DNA of 64,000 nt from Aeromicrobium sp. Root495. Lineage in GTDB: Bacteria > Actinomycetota > Actinomycetes > Propionibacteriales > Nocardioidaceae. The translations under genes were made by a program, and so were the position numbers. Below the pieces are notes generated by a model. The model had not been told where the DNA came from and searched no databases. It worked only from the letters and a program-made list of their open reading frames with translations. Below, in pieces: positions 1-7,666 of the stretch; the stretch's first letter is position 1, and each line of letters starts with the position of its first letter. The stretch is from positions 64,240-128,239 of the forward strand of contig NZ_LMFJ01000002.1 of assembly GCF_001426755.1 (NCBI RefSeq), in the 5' to 3' direction.

Positions 1-8
1 AGCCGTCC

Positions 9-1436
9 TCAACGCTTGATGTTCACCACGCGGACGTTGGTGTACGCCTTGAGGCCGAGGATCGATCCCTCGACGCCCACGCCCGACTGCTTGACTCCAC
101 CGAAGGGGATGGTCGCCGTGACGACGGGGTGCTGGTTGACCCACACGGAGCCCGCCTCGAGGCGCTCAGCGACCTCGATGGCTGCGTCGGGGTCGGAGGT
201 CCAGACCGAGGCTCCGAGACCGTAGACCGTGTCGTTGGCCCGTGCGATGGCCTCGTCGAGGTCGGTGTACGTCAGGATCGGCAGGATCGGGCCGAACGGC
301 TCCTCGTCGACCAGGGCGTTGCCCTCGCTGACCCCCTTCACGATCGTCGTCGGGAACCAGTAGCCGGGGCCCTCGGGCACTTCGCCCTCGAACACGACCT
401 CGGCGCCTCCATCGATCGCTGCCTGAGCGAGACGCTGCACCTGCTTCAGCTGCGCGGCGTTCTGGACCGGGCCGGCCGTGACGCCTTCCTGGTCACCGGG
501 TCCCACGACGACCTTTGCCGCCTCGCGGGCGATGGCCGCTGCGTAGGCGTCGACCTTGTCGGCAGGCACGTAGAGGCGCTTGAGCGCAGCGCAGACCTGA
601 CCGGAGTTCGAGAACGCGGCCCAGAACAGGTCGGCTCCGATCACGTCGGGGTCGGCGTCCTCGAGGACGATGCCGGCGTCGTTGCCGCCGAGCTCGAGCG
701 TGACCCGCTTCAGCGTGGGCGCGGCCGAGGCCATGATCGCCTTGCCCGTCGGGACGGAGCCCGTGAACGAGATCTTGTGGATGCCCTCGTGTGCCACCAG
801 GGCACGGCCCAGCTCGTCGCCGCCGGCGAGGACCTGGAGCACACCGTCGGGCAGGACGCCCTGGAGCAGCTCGCCCAGACGCAGCGTGCTGACCGGGGTG
901 TACGGCGAAGGCTTGATGATGACGGTGTTGCCAGCCACCAGACCGGGCACCAGCTTGAACATGGCGGCGAGGAACGGGTAGTTCCAGACGGTGATGGCGC
1001 CGACCACGCCGATCGGGTCGTGACGGACCTCTACCCGGCCGGTCTCGTCGTCCTTGATGATCTCGGGGTCCAGCGTGATGTTGCCGAAGACCTCGACCTG
1101 GCGCAGCGAGGCCATGATCTCGCCCTTGGCGTTGCCGAGCGGCTTGCCCTGCTCGCGCATGACCAGCTCGCCGAGCTCGTCGATGTTGTCGCGCACGACC
1201 TGACCGAGGGTCTTGATGAACTCCTGACGCTCGGTGAGCGGCTTCTTGCTCCAGGTCGCGAAGGCGCGGTTGGCTGCCTCCACTGCGGCGTCGAGCTGCT
1301 CCAGCGACGCAGCGGGGACCTCGATGAACGCCTCGCCCGTGGACGGGTCGATGACGGAGAGCAGCTCGTCGGACGACTGGCTCTTGCCGTCGATCGTGAG
1401 CTGAGGGCTGGTGATCTTGTCAGGTGCGATGGTCAT
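9..1436 (-). CDS. NAD(P)+-dependent aldehyde dehydrogenase of the styrene/glutathione locus
   Basis: The product is a 475-residue aldehyde dehydrogenase that would oxidise an aldehyde to the acid in the cytoplasm. The family signature ELGGND carries the general base Glu248, and GQVCA carries the catalytic Cys282. Their spacing of 34 residues is the one expected for the superfamily. The ATG at 1436 is chosen because AAAGG lies 8 bases upstream; the reading frame stays open further upstream but has no ribosome site there. It is the last gene of the styG-H-I-J series and follows the second GST by 31 bp. Isoprene-type clusters also carry an aldehyde dehydrogenase (aldH). The natural substrate (the glutathione-bound aldehyde or free phenylacetaldehyde) is inferred from context and not visible in the sequence. 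Confidence 0.9.
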   Translation of the reverse strand: MTIAPDKITSPQLTIDGKSQSSDELLSVIDPSTGEAFIEVPAASLEQLDAAVEAANRAFATWSKKPLTERQEFIKTLGQVVRDNIDELGELVMREQGKPLGNAKGEIMASLRQVEVFGNITLDPEIIKDDETGRVEVRHDPIGVVGAITVWNYPFLAAMFKLVPGLVAGNTVIIKPSPYTPVSTLRLGELLQGVLPDGVLQVLAGGDELGRALVAHEGIHKISFTGSVPTGKAIMASAAPTLKRVTLELGGNDAGIVLEDADPDVIGADLFWAAFSNSGQVCAALKRLYVPADKVDAYAAAIAREAAKVVVGPGDQEGVTAGPVQNAAQLKQVQRLAQAAIDGGAEVVFEGEVPEGPGYWFPTTIVKGVSEGNALVDEEPFGPILPILTYTDLDEAIARANDTVYGLGASVWTSDPDAAIEVAERLEAGSVWVNQHPVVTATIPFGGVKQSGVGVEGSILGLKAYTNVRVVNIKR

Positions 1437-1467
1437 GATGATCCTTTGATGACGGTGAGTGGAAGGT

Positions 1468-2181
1468 CTAGCTGGTCCGGGCTGCGGTGGGGTTGACGCC
1501 GAAGATCTCGGCATACTTCTCGGGCGTGAGGCCGACGGGTGCTCCGGCGGCGTCCTCGGGAGGCTCGATCTTGGCCTGGGCCGAGGGGCGCTGGGCGATG
1601 GTGCTCGACCACGCCAGCAGATGGGGGAACTGCGCGATGTCGACGCCGTGTCCCTTCAGGACTCGCGTCCAGGGGAAGCAGATGATGTCGGCGATCGTGA
1701 GCTCGTCGCCCACGAGGTAGGTCCGGCCCTCCAGCCTGGTGTCGAGCACCGCGCAACACCGTTCCGTCTCCGTCACGTACCGCGCCGTCGCGTACTCGTC
1801 GACGATTCCGGCGTCCGGCGCGTACTGGACGAAATGAGCGGCATTGCCCGAGGCCGGCCCTTGGTTGGCGACCTGCCAGTAGACCCAGCAGATCGCCTCC
1901 CAACGGAGCCCCGGATCAGTCGGCAGCAGCCGACCAGTCTTCTCGGCCAGGTACGCCAGGATCGCCCCCGACTCGAACAGCGAGATCGGACGACCGCCCG
2001 GCCCGTCCCGGTCGATGATCGCCGGGATCTTGCTGTTCGGGTTCACGGCGGTGAACCCAGGACTGAACTGCTCGCCCCGCGTGACGTTCACCCAGTGAAC
2101 CTCGTACGGGAGCCCCAGCTCCTCCAGAGCCATGTGGACCTTGCGCCCGTTGGGCGTCCGGTCGTAGAAGAGGTCGATCAT
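1468..2181 (-). CDS. styJ: Glutathione S-transferase, YghU/nu-like (IsoJ/StyJ-like)
   Basis: This 237-residue protein has an N-terminal thioredoxin-like GSH-binding domain (about residues 1-85, including the TPNGRKV and ESGAILAYLAEKTG segments) and a C-terminal helical domain. The TPNGRKV pattern is that of the nu/YfcG-YghU class, which has no classical catalytic Tyr or Ser. It sits 19 bp downstream of the first GST. In isoprene and Gordonia styrene clusters the second GST (IsoJ/StyJ) is proposed to help remove glutathione from the conjugate when CoA is added. That role is transferred by gene order and family, not shown by sequence. The ATG at 2181 is the first in frame after the preceding gene's stop; a GAAGG lies somewhat far upstream. 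Confidence 0.8.
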   Translation of the reverse strand: MIDLFYDRTPNGRKVHMALEELGLPYEVHWVNVTRGEQFSPGFTAVNPNSKIPAIIDRDGPGGRPISLFESGAILAYLAEKTGRLLPTDPGLRWEAICWVYWQVANQGPASGNAAHFVQYAPDAGIVDEYATARYVTETERCCAVLDTRLEGRTYLVGDELTIADIICFPWTRVLKGHGVDIAQFPHLLAWSSTIAQRPSAQAKIEPPEDAAGAPVGLTPEKYAEIFGVNPTAARTS

Positions 2182-2200
2182 GATGTCGTGGCAGCCTTCG

Positions 2201-2917
2201 TCAGATTCCGTAGCGCTCGCGCATACGGTCCTCGTACGCCACGACGTTCTTCTTGGTGCGGGCGTAGTTGCGGCCCTGCCAGTCCCAGTGGACGTCGGTC
2301 GTGTGACGCAGCGCTGCGTAGAGCGTGGCGTCATAGGACGACGGCTCGTCGCCGAGCAGGAACTGGCGGCCCTCGAGGTGCGCGTCGAAGCCGTCGATGT
2401 CGGCCTTGAAGCGCTCGAAGACCTGGTCGTCGGGCAGCAGTCCGGTGCCCTGCTGCACCTGCTCCTCGGCGATCTTCTGTCGGTACTGCTCCAGGAAGCC
2501 GCCCAGCTCGGGCGTGATCTCGGCACCGGGCACGAGGATGGGGATGTACTCCTCGAACGCCTCCTTGTAGCGCCAGCGCGACTGGATGATGTTGACGAAG
2601 TAGAAGTGCTCCTCGATCTGGCGCTGGAAGGCCAGGCCGATCGCGTGCTGAGCCGGGCTCAGGCTCGCGTCGAGCTTGTCGCCGTACGTCGCCTTGAGGT
2701 ACTCGATGATGCGCGACGAGTCGTTGAGCTCGGTGCCGTCCTCGTCGATGATGCGGGGCAGCTTGGCCGTCGGCGAGTCCTGGCCGAGGGTGACCAGGTT
2801 CTGCTCCTTCATCTCGAAGGGCTGATCGGTCATGGTGAGGTAGTTCGCGATCTTGGTCACGAACGGGCTGATGCACGGCAGGTCCCACGCGGGGATGAAC
2901 CGGAACAGAGTGATCAT
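2201..2917 (-). CDS. styI: Epoxide-opening glutathione S-transferase (IsoI/StyI-like)
   Basis: A 238-residue GST with an N-terminal thioredoxin fold that contains the metaxin-like CISPFVTKI segment. The motif LPRIIDEDG and the DSSRII turn (about residues 53-71) form the usual GSH gamma-glutamyl contact. The C-terminal helical domain is rich in aromatic residues. The overall type matches the IsoI/StyI enzymes that conjugate GSH to isoprene monoxide or styrene oxide, here giving a phenyl-hydroxyethyl glutathione. The start at 2917 has a clear AAAGGAG upstream. It follows the SDR gene by 64 bp and precedes the second GST by 19 bp. Assignment to styrene oxide depends on the styAB genes in the same locus. 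Confidence 0.82.
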   Translation of the reverse strand: MITLFRFIPAWDLPCISPFVTKIANYLTMTDQPFEMKEQNLVTLGQDSPTAKLPRIIDEDGTELNDSSRIIEYLKATYGDKLDASLSPAQHAIGLAFQRQIEEHFYFVNIIQSRWRYKEAFEEYIPILVPGAEITPELGGFLEQYRQKIAEEQVQQGTGLLPDDQVFERFKADIDGFDAHLEGRQFLLGDEPSSYDATLYAALRHTTDVHWDWQGRNYARTKKNVVAYEDRMRERYGI

Positions 2918-2981
2918 GCTGAGACTCCTTTGTCTTCGATGGTGCGCCAGTCCTGCGACTGAGGCCAGGGTGCGGTGACGA

Positions 2982-3680
2982 CTACCAGGGGAGGATGTCG
3001 CCGTTGCCGTGCTGGAACTTGCCGGCCGTCTCGACGGTGAGCTGGTCGAGCACGGAGATGATTCCTTCGGCAGCTGACTCAGGGGTGGCGAGGATGGCTG
3101 CAGCCTTTTCCTTGTCCTCGGGGTTCATGACGTCGAGGAGGTTGGTGTTGACCAGGCCCGGGTGGAGCGCCTGCACGGCGACACCCTCCTTGGCCAGGTC
3201 GATGGAGAGGTTGAGCGCGACCATGTTGGCGGCCGCCTTCGAGATGCGGTAGGCGTAGTCGCCGCCGCTCCCGTTGTCGTTGAGCGAGCCGACGCGGCTC
3301 GTGAAGATGCCGACCTTGCTGCCGTCAGCGAGCCGGTCGCGCAGCGCCCGGACCGCGCGCAGCGGTCCGACCGTGTTGATCTCGAACTGGTTGCGCACGT
3401 CGTCGTAGTCGACCGTGTCGATCGTGTCGAGGAACATGACCCCGGCGACGTTGACGAGCCAGTCGAGCGTGAGGTCCTCGTTGGCGACGCGCTTGGCGAG
3501 GGCGGCCACGGCGTCGTCCGACGTGACGTTCACGCCGGGCTCCACCGCGATGCCACGCTCGACGAGGTCGGCGCCGTCGCCCATGGTCGCGGCCAGGACG
3601 TCGTCACCCCGCTCGTGCAGCGCGATCGCCATGGCGTGGGCGATGCCCTTGTCGGCACCGATGATCAGCTTGGTTCCCAT
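2982..3680 (-). CDS. styH: Short-chain dehydrogenase for the glutathione conjugate (IsoH/StyH-like)
   Basis: A 232-residue short-chain dehydrogenase/reductase. The nucleotide-binding loop reads GADKGIAHA near the N terminus, a variant of TGxxxGIG. An NVAG segment follows near residue 83, then the catalytic Ser in FTSRVG and the YRISK tetrad Tyr and Lys. In the isoprene pathway IsoH oxidises the primary alcohol of the glutathione adduct with NAD+ through the aldehyde to the acid. The same role is inferred here for the styrene oxide adduct. Two ATGs lie six bases apart. The one at 3680 is preferred because AAGGAG is 7 bases upstream, whereas it would be only 1 base from the ATG at 3686. It directly follows styG. 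Confidence 0.85.
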   Translation of the reverse strand: MGTKLIIGADKGIAHAMAIALHERGDDVLAATMGDGADLVERGIAVEPGVNVTSDDAVAALAKRVANEDLTLDWLVNVAGVMFLDTIDTVDYDDVRNQFEINTVGPLRAVRALRDRLADGSKVGIFTSRVGSLNDNGSGGDYAYRISKAAANMVALNLSIDLAKEGVAVQALHPGLVNTNLLDVMNPEDKEKAAAILATPESAAEGIISVLDQLTVETAGKFQHGNGDILPW

Positions 3681-3682
3681 GT

Positions 3683-4924
3683 TCATGCTCCTTGAGTTAC
3701 GACGTTGGACTCGTCGTCCGTGACGGGTGGGCTAGTGGTCTCCTGGCCGACGATCCCGGAGGCCACGAGGCCGTCGATCCGGGCGTCGTCGATGCCGAGG
3801 TCACGCAGGACCTCGCGAGTGTGCTCGCCGAGGCGAGGAGCCCCGCGCGGCGGCTCGACCGGTGTGGCCGAGAAGCGGGCCGCGGTCCGCGCCTGGCGCA
3901 GGCGCCCGGCCACGGGGTGGTCGGTCTCCACGAGGGTCTCCGACGCGATGACCTGCGGATGGTCGATGAGCTCGAAGCGGCGAAGGGCGGGCGCGCACGG
4001 CACGTCGTGCTCCGTGAGGATCGTCAGCCACTCGCTCGCCGGGCGCTCCAGGAGGATCTTCTGGATCTCGGCGAGCCGCTCGTTGACGTTGGCGTCGCGC
4101 TTGGCCGGGGTGTCGAACCGGTCGTCCGCGAGGAGGTCCTGCCGGTCGGAGGCCTTGCAGAAGGCCTCCCACTCGCGGTTGCTCATCGTGGAGACCGTGA
4201 TGTAGCCGTCGGCCGTCTCGTAGATCAGGTCGATGAAGCTCGCGGCCTTCTCCGGGGTGACGGGGTGGTCGACGAAGGTGTAGGCGTTCATGTCGCTGGC
4301 CCACATGAAGGACATGACGCTGTCCAGCATGGAGAGCCGGACGTGCTGACCCTCACCCGTCGTCGCCCGCGAGACGAGGGCCGCACAGATGGCCTGAGCG
4401 CCCATCATGGCCGTCAGCTTGTCGGGGAGGACGGTGCGGATGAGTCGCGGACGATCCTCGTCGGAGCCGGCCTGGATGGTGGTGAGTCCCGACAGCGCCT
4501 GGACGATGGGGTCGTAGACGCGGCGGTCGGCATACGGCCCCCGCTCACCGAAGCCGCTGATGGAGAGGTAGACCAGGCCGGGGTTGAACGCGCGGAGCTC
4601 GTCGTACGAGATGCCCAGCCGTTCCACGACGCCGGGCCGGAAGTTCTGGACGAGGACGTCGGCGGACTCGACCAGCTGGTGGAGCAGCGCCAGGCCCTCG
4701 GGATCCTTGAGATTGAGCGTCACCGAGCGCTTGGAGCGGTTGACGTTGATGAACATCGATGCCAGTCCACCCACCCGGTTGGGCAGGGACCGGACGTGGT
4801 CGCCCGTAGGGGGTTCGACCTTGATGACCTCGGCTCCCTGATCGCCCAGGAGGTCCGCAGCCCAAGGGCCGGACAACATGGCGGAAAGGTCAAGGACCCT
4901 GATTCCTTCGAGCGGACCGCTCAT
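3683..4924 (-). CDS. styG: Family III CoA-transferase (CaiB/BaiF, IsoG/StyG-like)
   Basis: A 413-residue class III CoA-transferase. It has the N-terminal VLDLSAMLSGPWAA motif, the GAEVIKVEPP segment and the catalytic Asp in the YDPIVQALSG motif (about residue 165). Family members move CoA between carboxylates through an aspartyl-CoA thioester. In the isoprene/styrene glutathione pathways IsoG/StyG is proposed to place CoA on the glutathionyl acid, which leads after GSH loss to phenylacetyl-CoA. It is the first gene after a 118-bp gap that contains a well-formed promoter, so it probably heads a separate transcript styG-H-I-J-aldH. A GAGGTAG precedes the ATG. Confidence 0.88.
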   Translation of the reverse strand: MSGPLEGIRVLDLSAMLSGPWAADLLGDQGAEVIKVEPPTGDHVRSLPNRVGGLASMFINVNRSKRSVTLNLKDPEGLALLHQLVESADVLVQNFRPGVVERLGISYDELRAFNPGLVYLSISGFGERGPYADRRVYDPIVQALSGLTTIQAGSDEDRPRLIRTVLPDKLTAMMGAQAICAALVSRATTGEGQHVRLSMLDSVMSFMWASDMNAYTFVDHPVTPEKAASFIDLIYETADGYITVSTMSNREWEAFCKASDRQDLLADDRFDTPAKRDANVNERLAEIQKILLERPASEWLTILTEHDVPCAPALRRFELIDHPQVIASETLVETDHPVAGRLRQARTAARFSATPVEPPRGAPRLGEHTREVLRDLGIDDARIDGLVASGIVGQETTSPPVTDDESNVVTQGA

Positions 4925-4962
4925 CTGCTACCTCGCTAGGACGTGACGTGCATTACATCTTC

Positions 4963-4991
4963 ACCGTAGCGAGAAACCTCTTAGCCGTCAA
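4963..4991 (-). promoter_or_regulatory. Promoter of the styG operon, sigma-70 type with shared regulon element
   Basis: Read on the minus strand, the -35 is TTGACG (4986-4991) and the -10 is TACGGT (4963-4968), with exactly 17 bp between them. The spacer begins GCTAAGAGG. The first ATG (styG) lies about 40 bp downstream. The same layout, including TTGAC-N-GCTAAGA, recurs in front of gshB, and a related one precedes styA. A MarR gene lies immediately upstream, so repression at this element is the likely control. Confidence 0.7.
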
Positions 4992-5042
4992 TTACTTTCT
5001 ACTGAATAATCTCGGAGAGATGACGACCATGTTGCTGAGCGG

Positions 5043-5606
5043 TCAGACGCCGGCCTGGTCGACCGGCTCGAACGACAGCAGGAGCTTGCGCAGAAGGCGC
5101 TGGAGAGCTTCCTGTTCGTGGTCGTCGAGGGCGTCCGCCAGCGTGGTGGCGTCGCGGACCATGACGTCGCCGAACACGGAGTCGATGAGCTTGATGCCAT
5201 CGTCGGTGAGCTGCACCTCGACCCGTCGCCGGTCGTTGACGTCGACGTGCCGCGTCACGAGACCTGCTCGCTCCAGCTTCTCGAGACGCTGGGAGACGCC
5301 GCCGGACGTGATGAGCGAGTGCCGGGTGAGGTCTCCAGCGGAGCGCCGGAAGGGCGGGCCCGACCGGCGCAGCATGCCCAGGATGTCGACCGTGCCGCGG
5401 TCAGCCTCCCACTCGGCGAGGTAGTCGTTGCGCTGACGCTCCAGGTGACGTGCGATGCGCCAGACACGGGTCACGATGCCGATGGAGCTGACGTCGAAGT
5501 CCGGACGCTCACGCTGCCAGTTGGCGATCACGCGATCCACTCCGTCCTCCGACCCTGCTGCCTTCAGGCGCTGCTCGACCGTGGGCTTCGTCGCGTCATT
5601 CTTCAT
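5043..5606 (-). CDS. MarR-family transcriptional regulator of the styrene locus
   Basis: A 187-residue winged-helix protein. The DNA-binding core runs about residues 55-130 (GDLTRHSLITSGGVSQRLEKLE as recognition helix region, then DRRRVEVQLTDDG as the wing), flanked by N- and C-terminal dimerisation helices. MarR proteins usually repress nearby operons and release DNA when bound by an aromatic ligand. The gene lies between styAB and styG on the same strand. It is preceded by an 11-bp perfect palindrome (TGAGA-A-TCTCA, 5612-5622) 6 bp before the ATG, a candidate autoregulatory operator. The start is the only ATG that preserves the domain; no strong ribosome site is visible. The ligand (styrene, its oxide or phenylacetyl-CoA) is unknown. 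Confidence 0.85.
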   Translation of the reverse strand: MKNDATKPTVEQRLKAAGSEDGVDRVIANWQRERPDFDVSSIGIVTRVWRIARHLERQRNDYLAEWEADRGTVDILGMLRRSGPPFRRSAGDLTRHSLITSGGVSQRLEKLERAGLVTRHVDVNDRRRVEVQLTDDGIKLIDSVFGDVMVRDATTLADALDDHEQEALQRLLRKLLLSFEPVDQAGV

Positions 5607-5611
5607 AGTGC

Positions 5612-5622
5612 TGAGAATCTCA
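5612..5622. promoter_or_regulatory. 11-bp palindrome upstream of the marR gene
   Basis: A perfect inverted repeat with 5-bp arms and one central base (TGAGA A TCTCA) sits immediately upstream of the MarR start. The 5-1-5 geometry is the same as TAAGT A ACTTA inside the styA promoter. It may be the autoregulatory site; binding is inferred only. Confidence 0.35.
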
Positions 5623-5663
5623 TACCCGGGTTCACTCCGGGAGGCCGGTCGAGAAATTTGCTC

Positions 5664-5687
5664 GCGGCACAGCCGAGGCTGTGCCGC
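5664..5687 (-). terminator. Hairpin between styB and marR
   Basis: An 11-bp perfect stem (GCGGCACAGCC with GGCTGTGCCGC, two bases between the arms) begins 15 bp after the styB stop. On the minus strand it is followed by GAGCAAATTTC, a weak U tract. It could end most styAB transcripts or act as an attenuator that lowers marR expression from the styA promoter. Confidence 0.55.
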
Positions 5688-5701
5688 AAACGAACTGCTC
5701 A

Positions 5702-6172
5702 TCAGCCCAGGCGGTTCGGCGACGAGTGGTACTGGCTCGCGAAGAAGATCAAGGGATCCCCCTCTGCGCTGCCGCACGCCGTGACCCGCGCCGGGAACAG
5801 CACGTGGTCGTTCACCGTGAACGAGTCGAGGACCTCGCACTCGAACCAGGCCAGGCACGTCTCGAGCGTCGGCACCTCCAGCCGGGTGAGGAAGGTGGGC
5901 TGCTCGCTGTTGTCGCGGTTGCCTGCGAAGTGGTTGGACGCGTGCTGCTGACTCTGCGTCAGGATGCTCGCGCCGTACCGCCCGGTCGACTCCACGATCT
6001 CCATCGCCCGTCCGGGGCGCAGCGAGACCATGACCGTCGGTGGTTCGAGGCTGACCGAGCCGAAGCTGTTCACGGTGACCCCGTGAACAGACCCGGCCGC
6101 GTCCTCGCCACTGATCACGGCCACGCCCGTCGCGAAGAACGAGACGTGACGGCGGAAGTCGAGATCGGCCAT
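5702..6172 (-). CDS. styB: Styrene monooxygenase reductase component (NADH:FAD oxidoreductase)
   Basis: A 156-residue flavin reductase of the HpaC/StyB type. It has the FATGVAVISG and GVTVNSFGSVSLEPPTVMVSL segments that bind flavin, and the later LAWFECEV core. It would reduce free FAD with NADH and hand FADH2 to StyA. The ATG at 6172 has AGAGGTG 7 bases upstream and is chosen. An upstream ATG at 6211 overlaps the styA stop (TGATG) without a ribosome site and would add 13 residues. It follows styA by 38 bp and the two form a unit. A hairpin follows the gene. Confidence 0.88.
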   Translation of the reverse strand: MADLDFRRHVSFFATGVAVISGEDAAGSVHGVTVNSFGSVSLEPPTVMVSLRPGRAMEIVESTGRYGASILTQSQQHASNHFAGNRDNSEQPTFLTRLEVPTLETCLAWFECEVLDSFTVNDHVLFPARVTACGSAEGDPLIFFASQYHSSPNRLG

Positions 6173-6210
6173 GTCGGTCACCTCTTTCACGTTCGAGCCC
6201 AGCCGCGACA

Positions 6211-7446
6211 TCAGACTGCCGCCGGCTCGCAGAAGGCGCCGATGCGCTCGGGCGCCGAGAAGACGTCCCACTGGGCCTCGGGGTAGTTGAACCGGTCCGT
6301 GAACGTGTCCGCCAGGTCGGGGCTCGCGTTGAGCGCACCCACGAAGGCCTGGAACTCCGGCGGGAAGCTCTCGAGCGCGCCCATCATGAAGTTGGTCCAG
6401 TTCGTCGCACTGTGCACGCGCTCGTTGCGCCGGGCGTCCACCGTGGCCACGAAGTCCGGGCCGAACGAGTCGTTCGCAACGATCTCCTCGCCCATGATGA
6501 TGGCGGCGTGGGAGGCGACGTTGGCACCCTGGCCGAGCACCGGGTCGACGGTGGCCTGCACGTCGCCGAGAGCGACGATGATGCGTCCGTTGTCGAGGAC
6601 CGTCGACGTCTCGCGCACCGCCGGGACGACGCCGCCCTGGAGGATGTCGAGCGAGCTGTTGGCGAGGTCGAACTCCTCCACGTCGATCCGCTCGAAGCAC
6701 GTCGGGTAGTGCTTCTCGAGCTTCTCGAGGAGCAGGGCCTTGAAGGCGGCCGGGTCGTCGTCGTACTTGGTGTGAGCCAGGATCTCGGTGTCGCCGCCCG
6801 GGATGTTCTCGATGACGAGCGCGTTCTGCAGACCGTTGAAGGTGAGCGTCGGGATCTCGATCATCTCGCCGGCGCCCGGCGAGAAGTACATCGTGACGGC
6901 CCGGCTCGGCAGCTGGGCGATGCCCTTGAAGATGCCGACGCAGAGCTGACGCTGCGGCGTGGTGTGGGGCGAGAGCTCGGGGATCTTCGGGAACAGCGCG
7001 TTGGTGCCCTTGCCCGTCGAGATGACGAGGAGGTCGAACTGCTCCGAGAGCTCGGTGAGGTCGCTCGGGTCGACGCTCTGGATGACCAGGTTGCCGCCGC
7101 GCTCCTCGAAGTCCTTCATGAGCAGCGGGAGGTACATCCGGTAGTCGACCGCACGGCTCGGGCCGCTCAGCAGCTTGCCGTAGAAGCGCATGGGCTCCGG
7201 GGTGCCGATGTAGTAGTTGTGACCGAAGTAGCCGACCTCGTCGCTGTCCCAGTGGTTGACGCCGAGGGCGTTCTCGCGGTCGATCGTGACGGCGTGGTGA
7301 GCGACCGTGTTGGGCAGGCGCGACGACGCGTAGGCCTCGGCCGGCTTGTCGGTGAAAATGGTGACGTCGACGTCGTGCTGGCGGAGGTAGAGGCCCAGGT
7401 GGAGGCCCGCCGTGCCCGCTCCGATGATTCCGATCTTCTTGCTCAT
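6211..7446 (-). CDS. styA: Styrene monooxygenase, FAD-dependent epoxidase component
   Basis: A 411-residue group E flavoprotein monooxygenase. It begins with a Rossmann GIIGAGTAGLHL motif and ends its FAD domain with GDVQATVDPVLGQGANVASHA, which corresponds to the GD motif of this class. StyA uses FADH2 from StyB and O2 to make (S)-styrene oxide from styrene. Length and the central GKGTNALFPKIPE segment match the StyA family (about 415 residues). The related indole oxygenases are the main alternative; the surrounding glutathione-route genes favour an alkene epoxidase. The ATG has AAGGAG 6 bases upstream. The promoter region with a palindromic operator lies about 130-160 bp upstream. Confidence 0.9.
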   Translation of the reverse strand: MSKKIGIIGAGTAGLHLGLYLRQHDVDVTIFTDKPAEAYASSRLPNTVAHHAVTIDRENALGVNHWDSDEVGYFGHNYYIGTPEPMRFYGKLLSGPSRAVDYRMYLPLLMKDFEERGGNLVIQSVDPSDLTELSEQFDLLVISTGKGTNALFPKIPELSPHTTPQRQLCVGIFKGIAQLPSRAVTMYFSPGAGEMIEIPTLTFNGLQNALVIENIPGGDTEILAHTKYDDDPAAFKALLLEKLEKHYPTCFERIDVEEFDLANSSLDILQGGVVPAVRETSTVLDNGRIIVALGDVQATVDPVLGQGANVASHAAIIMGEEIVANDSFGPDFVATVDARRNERVHSATNWTNFMMGALESFPPEFQAFVGALNASPDLADTFTDRFNYPEAQWDVFSAPERIGAFCEPAAV

Positions 7447-7577
7447 CCTGACTCCTTGGTGATGTCGCTCGATCTGGCGAGCGAACGTGGGAACCGCGGT
7501 GGGCCTTCGCGAGAGGGTTCGCGAGACGCCCGTCTTGTGTGCCGCGACGAGACGTAGGTCACGGCCTTCTGAAAAGT

Positions 7578-7606
7578 ACTGTAGTGCTAAGTAACTTAAT
7601 TGTCAC
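7578..7606 (-). promoter_or_regulatory. Promoter/operator of styAB
   Basis: On the minus strand, GTGACA (7601-7606) and TACAGT (7578-7583) are separated by exactly 17 bp. The spacer holds an inverted repeat TAAGT-A-ACTTA (plus-strand coordinates 7588-7598), so a bound repressor would block polymerase directly. The GCTAAG half-site is shared with the styG and gshB promoters. The predicted 5' leader to styA is about 125 bp. The rest of the 220-bp gap (7447-7666) shows no gene. Confidence 0.65.
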
Positions 7607-7666
7607 GCATTATTTGTGCGCTGAGTCACACGACTCCTGGCAGACTCCGGACCTGGGGAAAGACCG

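Noticed and set aside
129..1496. 455-codon plus-strand frame opposite the aldehyde dehydrogenase
   Set aside because: Mirror of the dehydrogenase codons; no ribosome site and no recognisable domain.
3692..4939. 415-codon plus-strand frame opposite the CoA-transferase
   Set aside because: Antisense shadow of the styG-like gene; low-complexity product.
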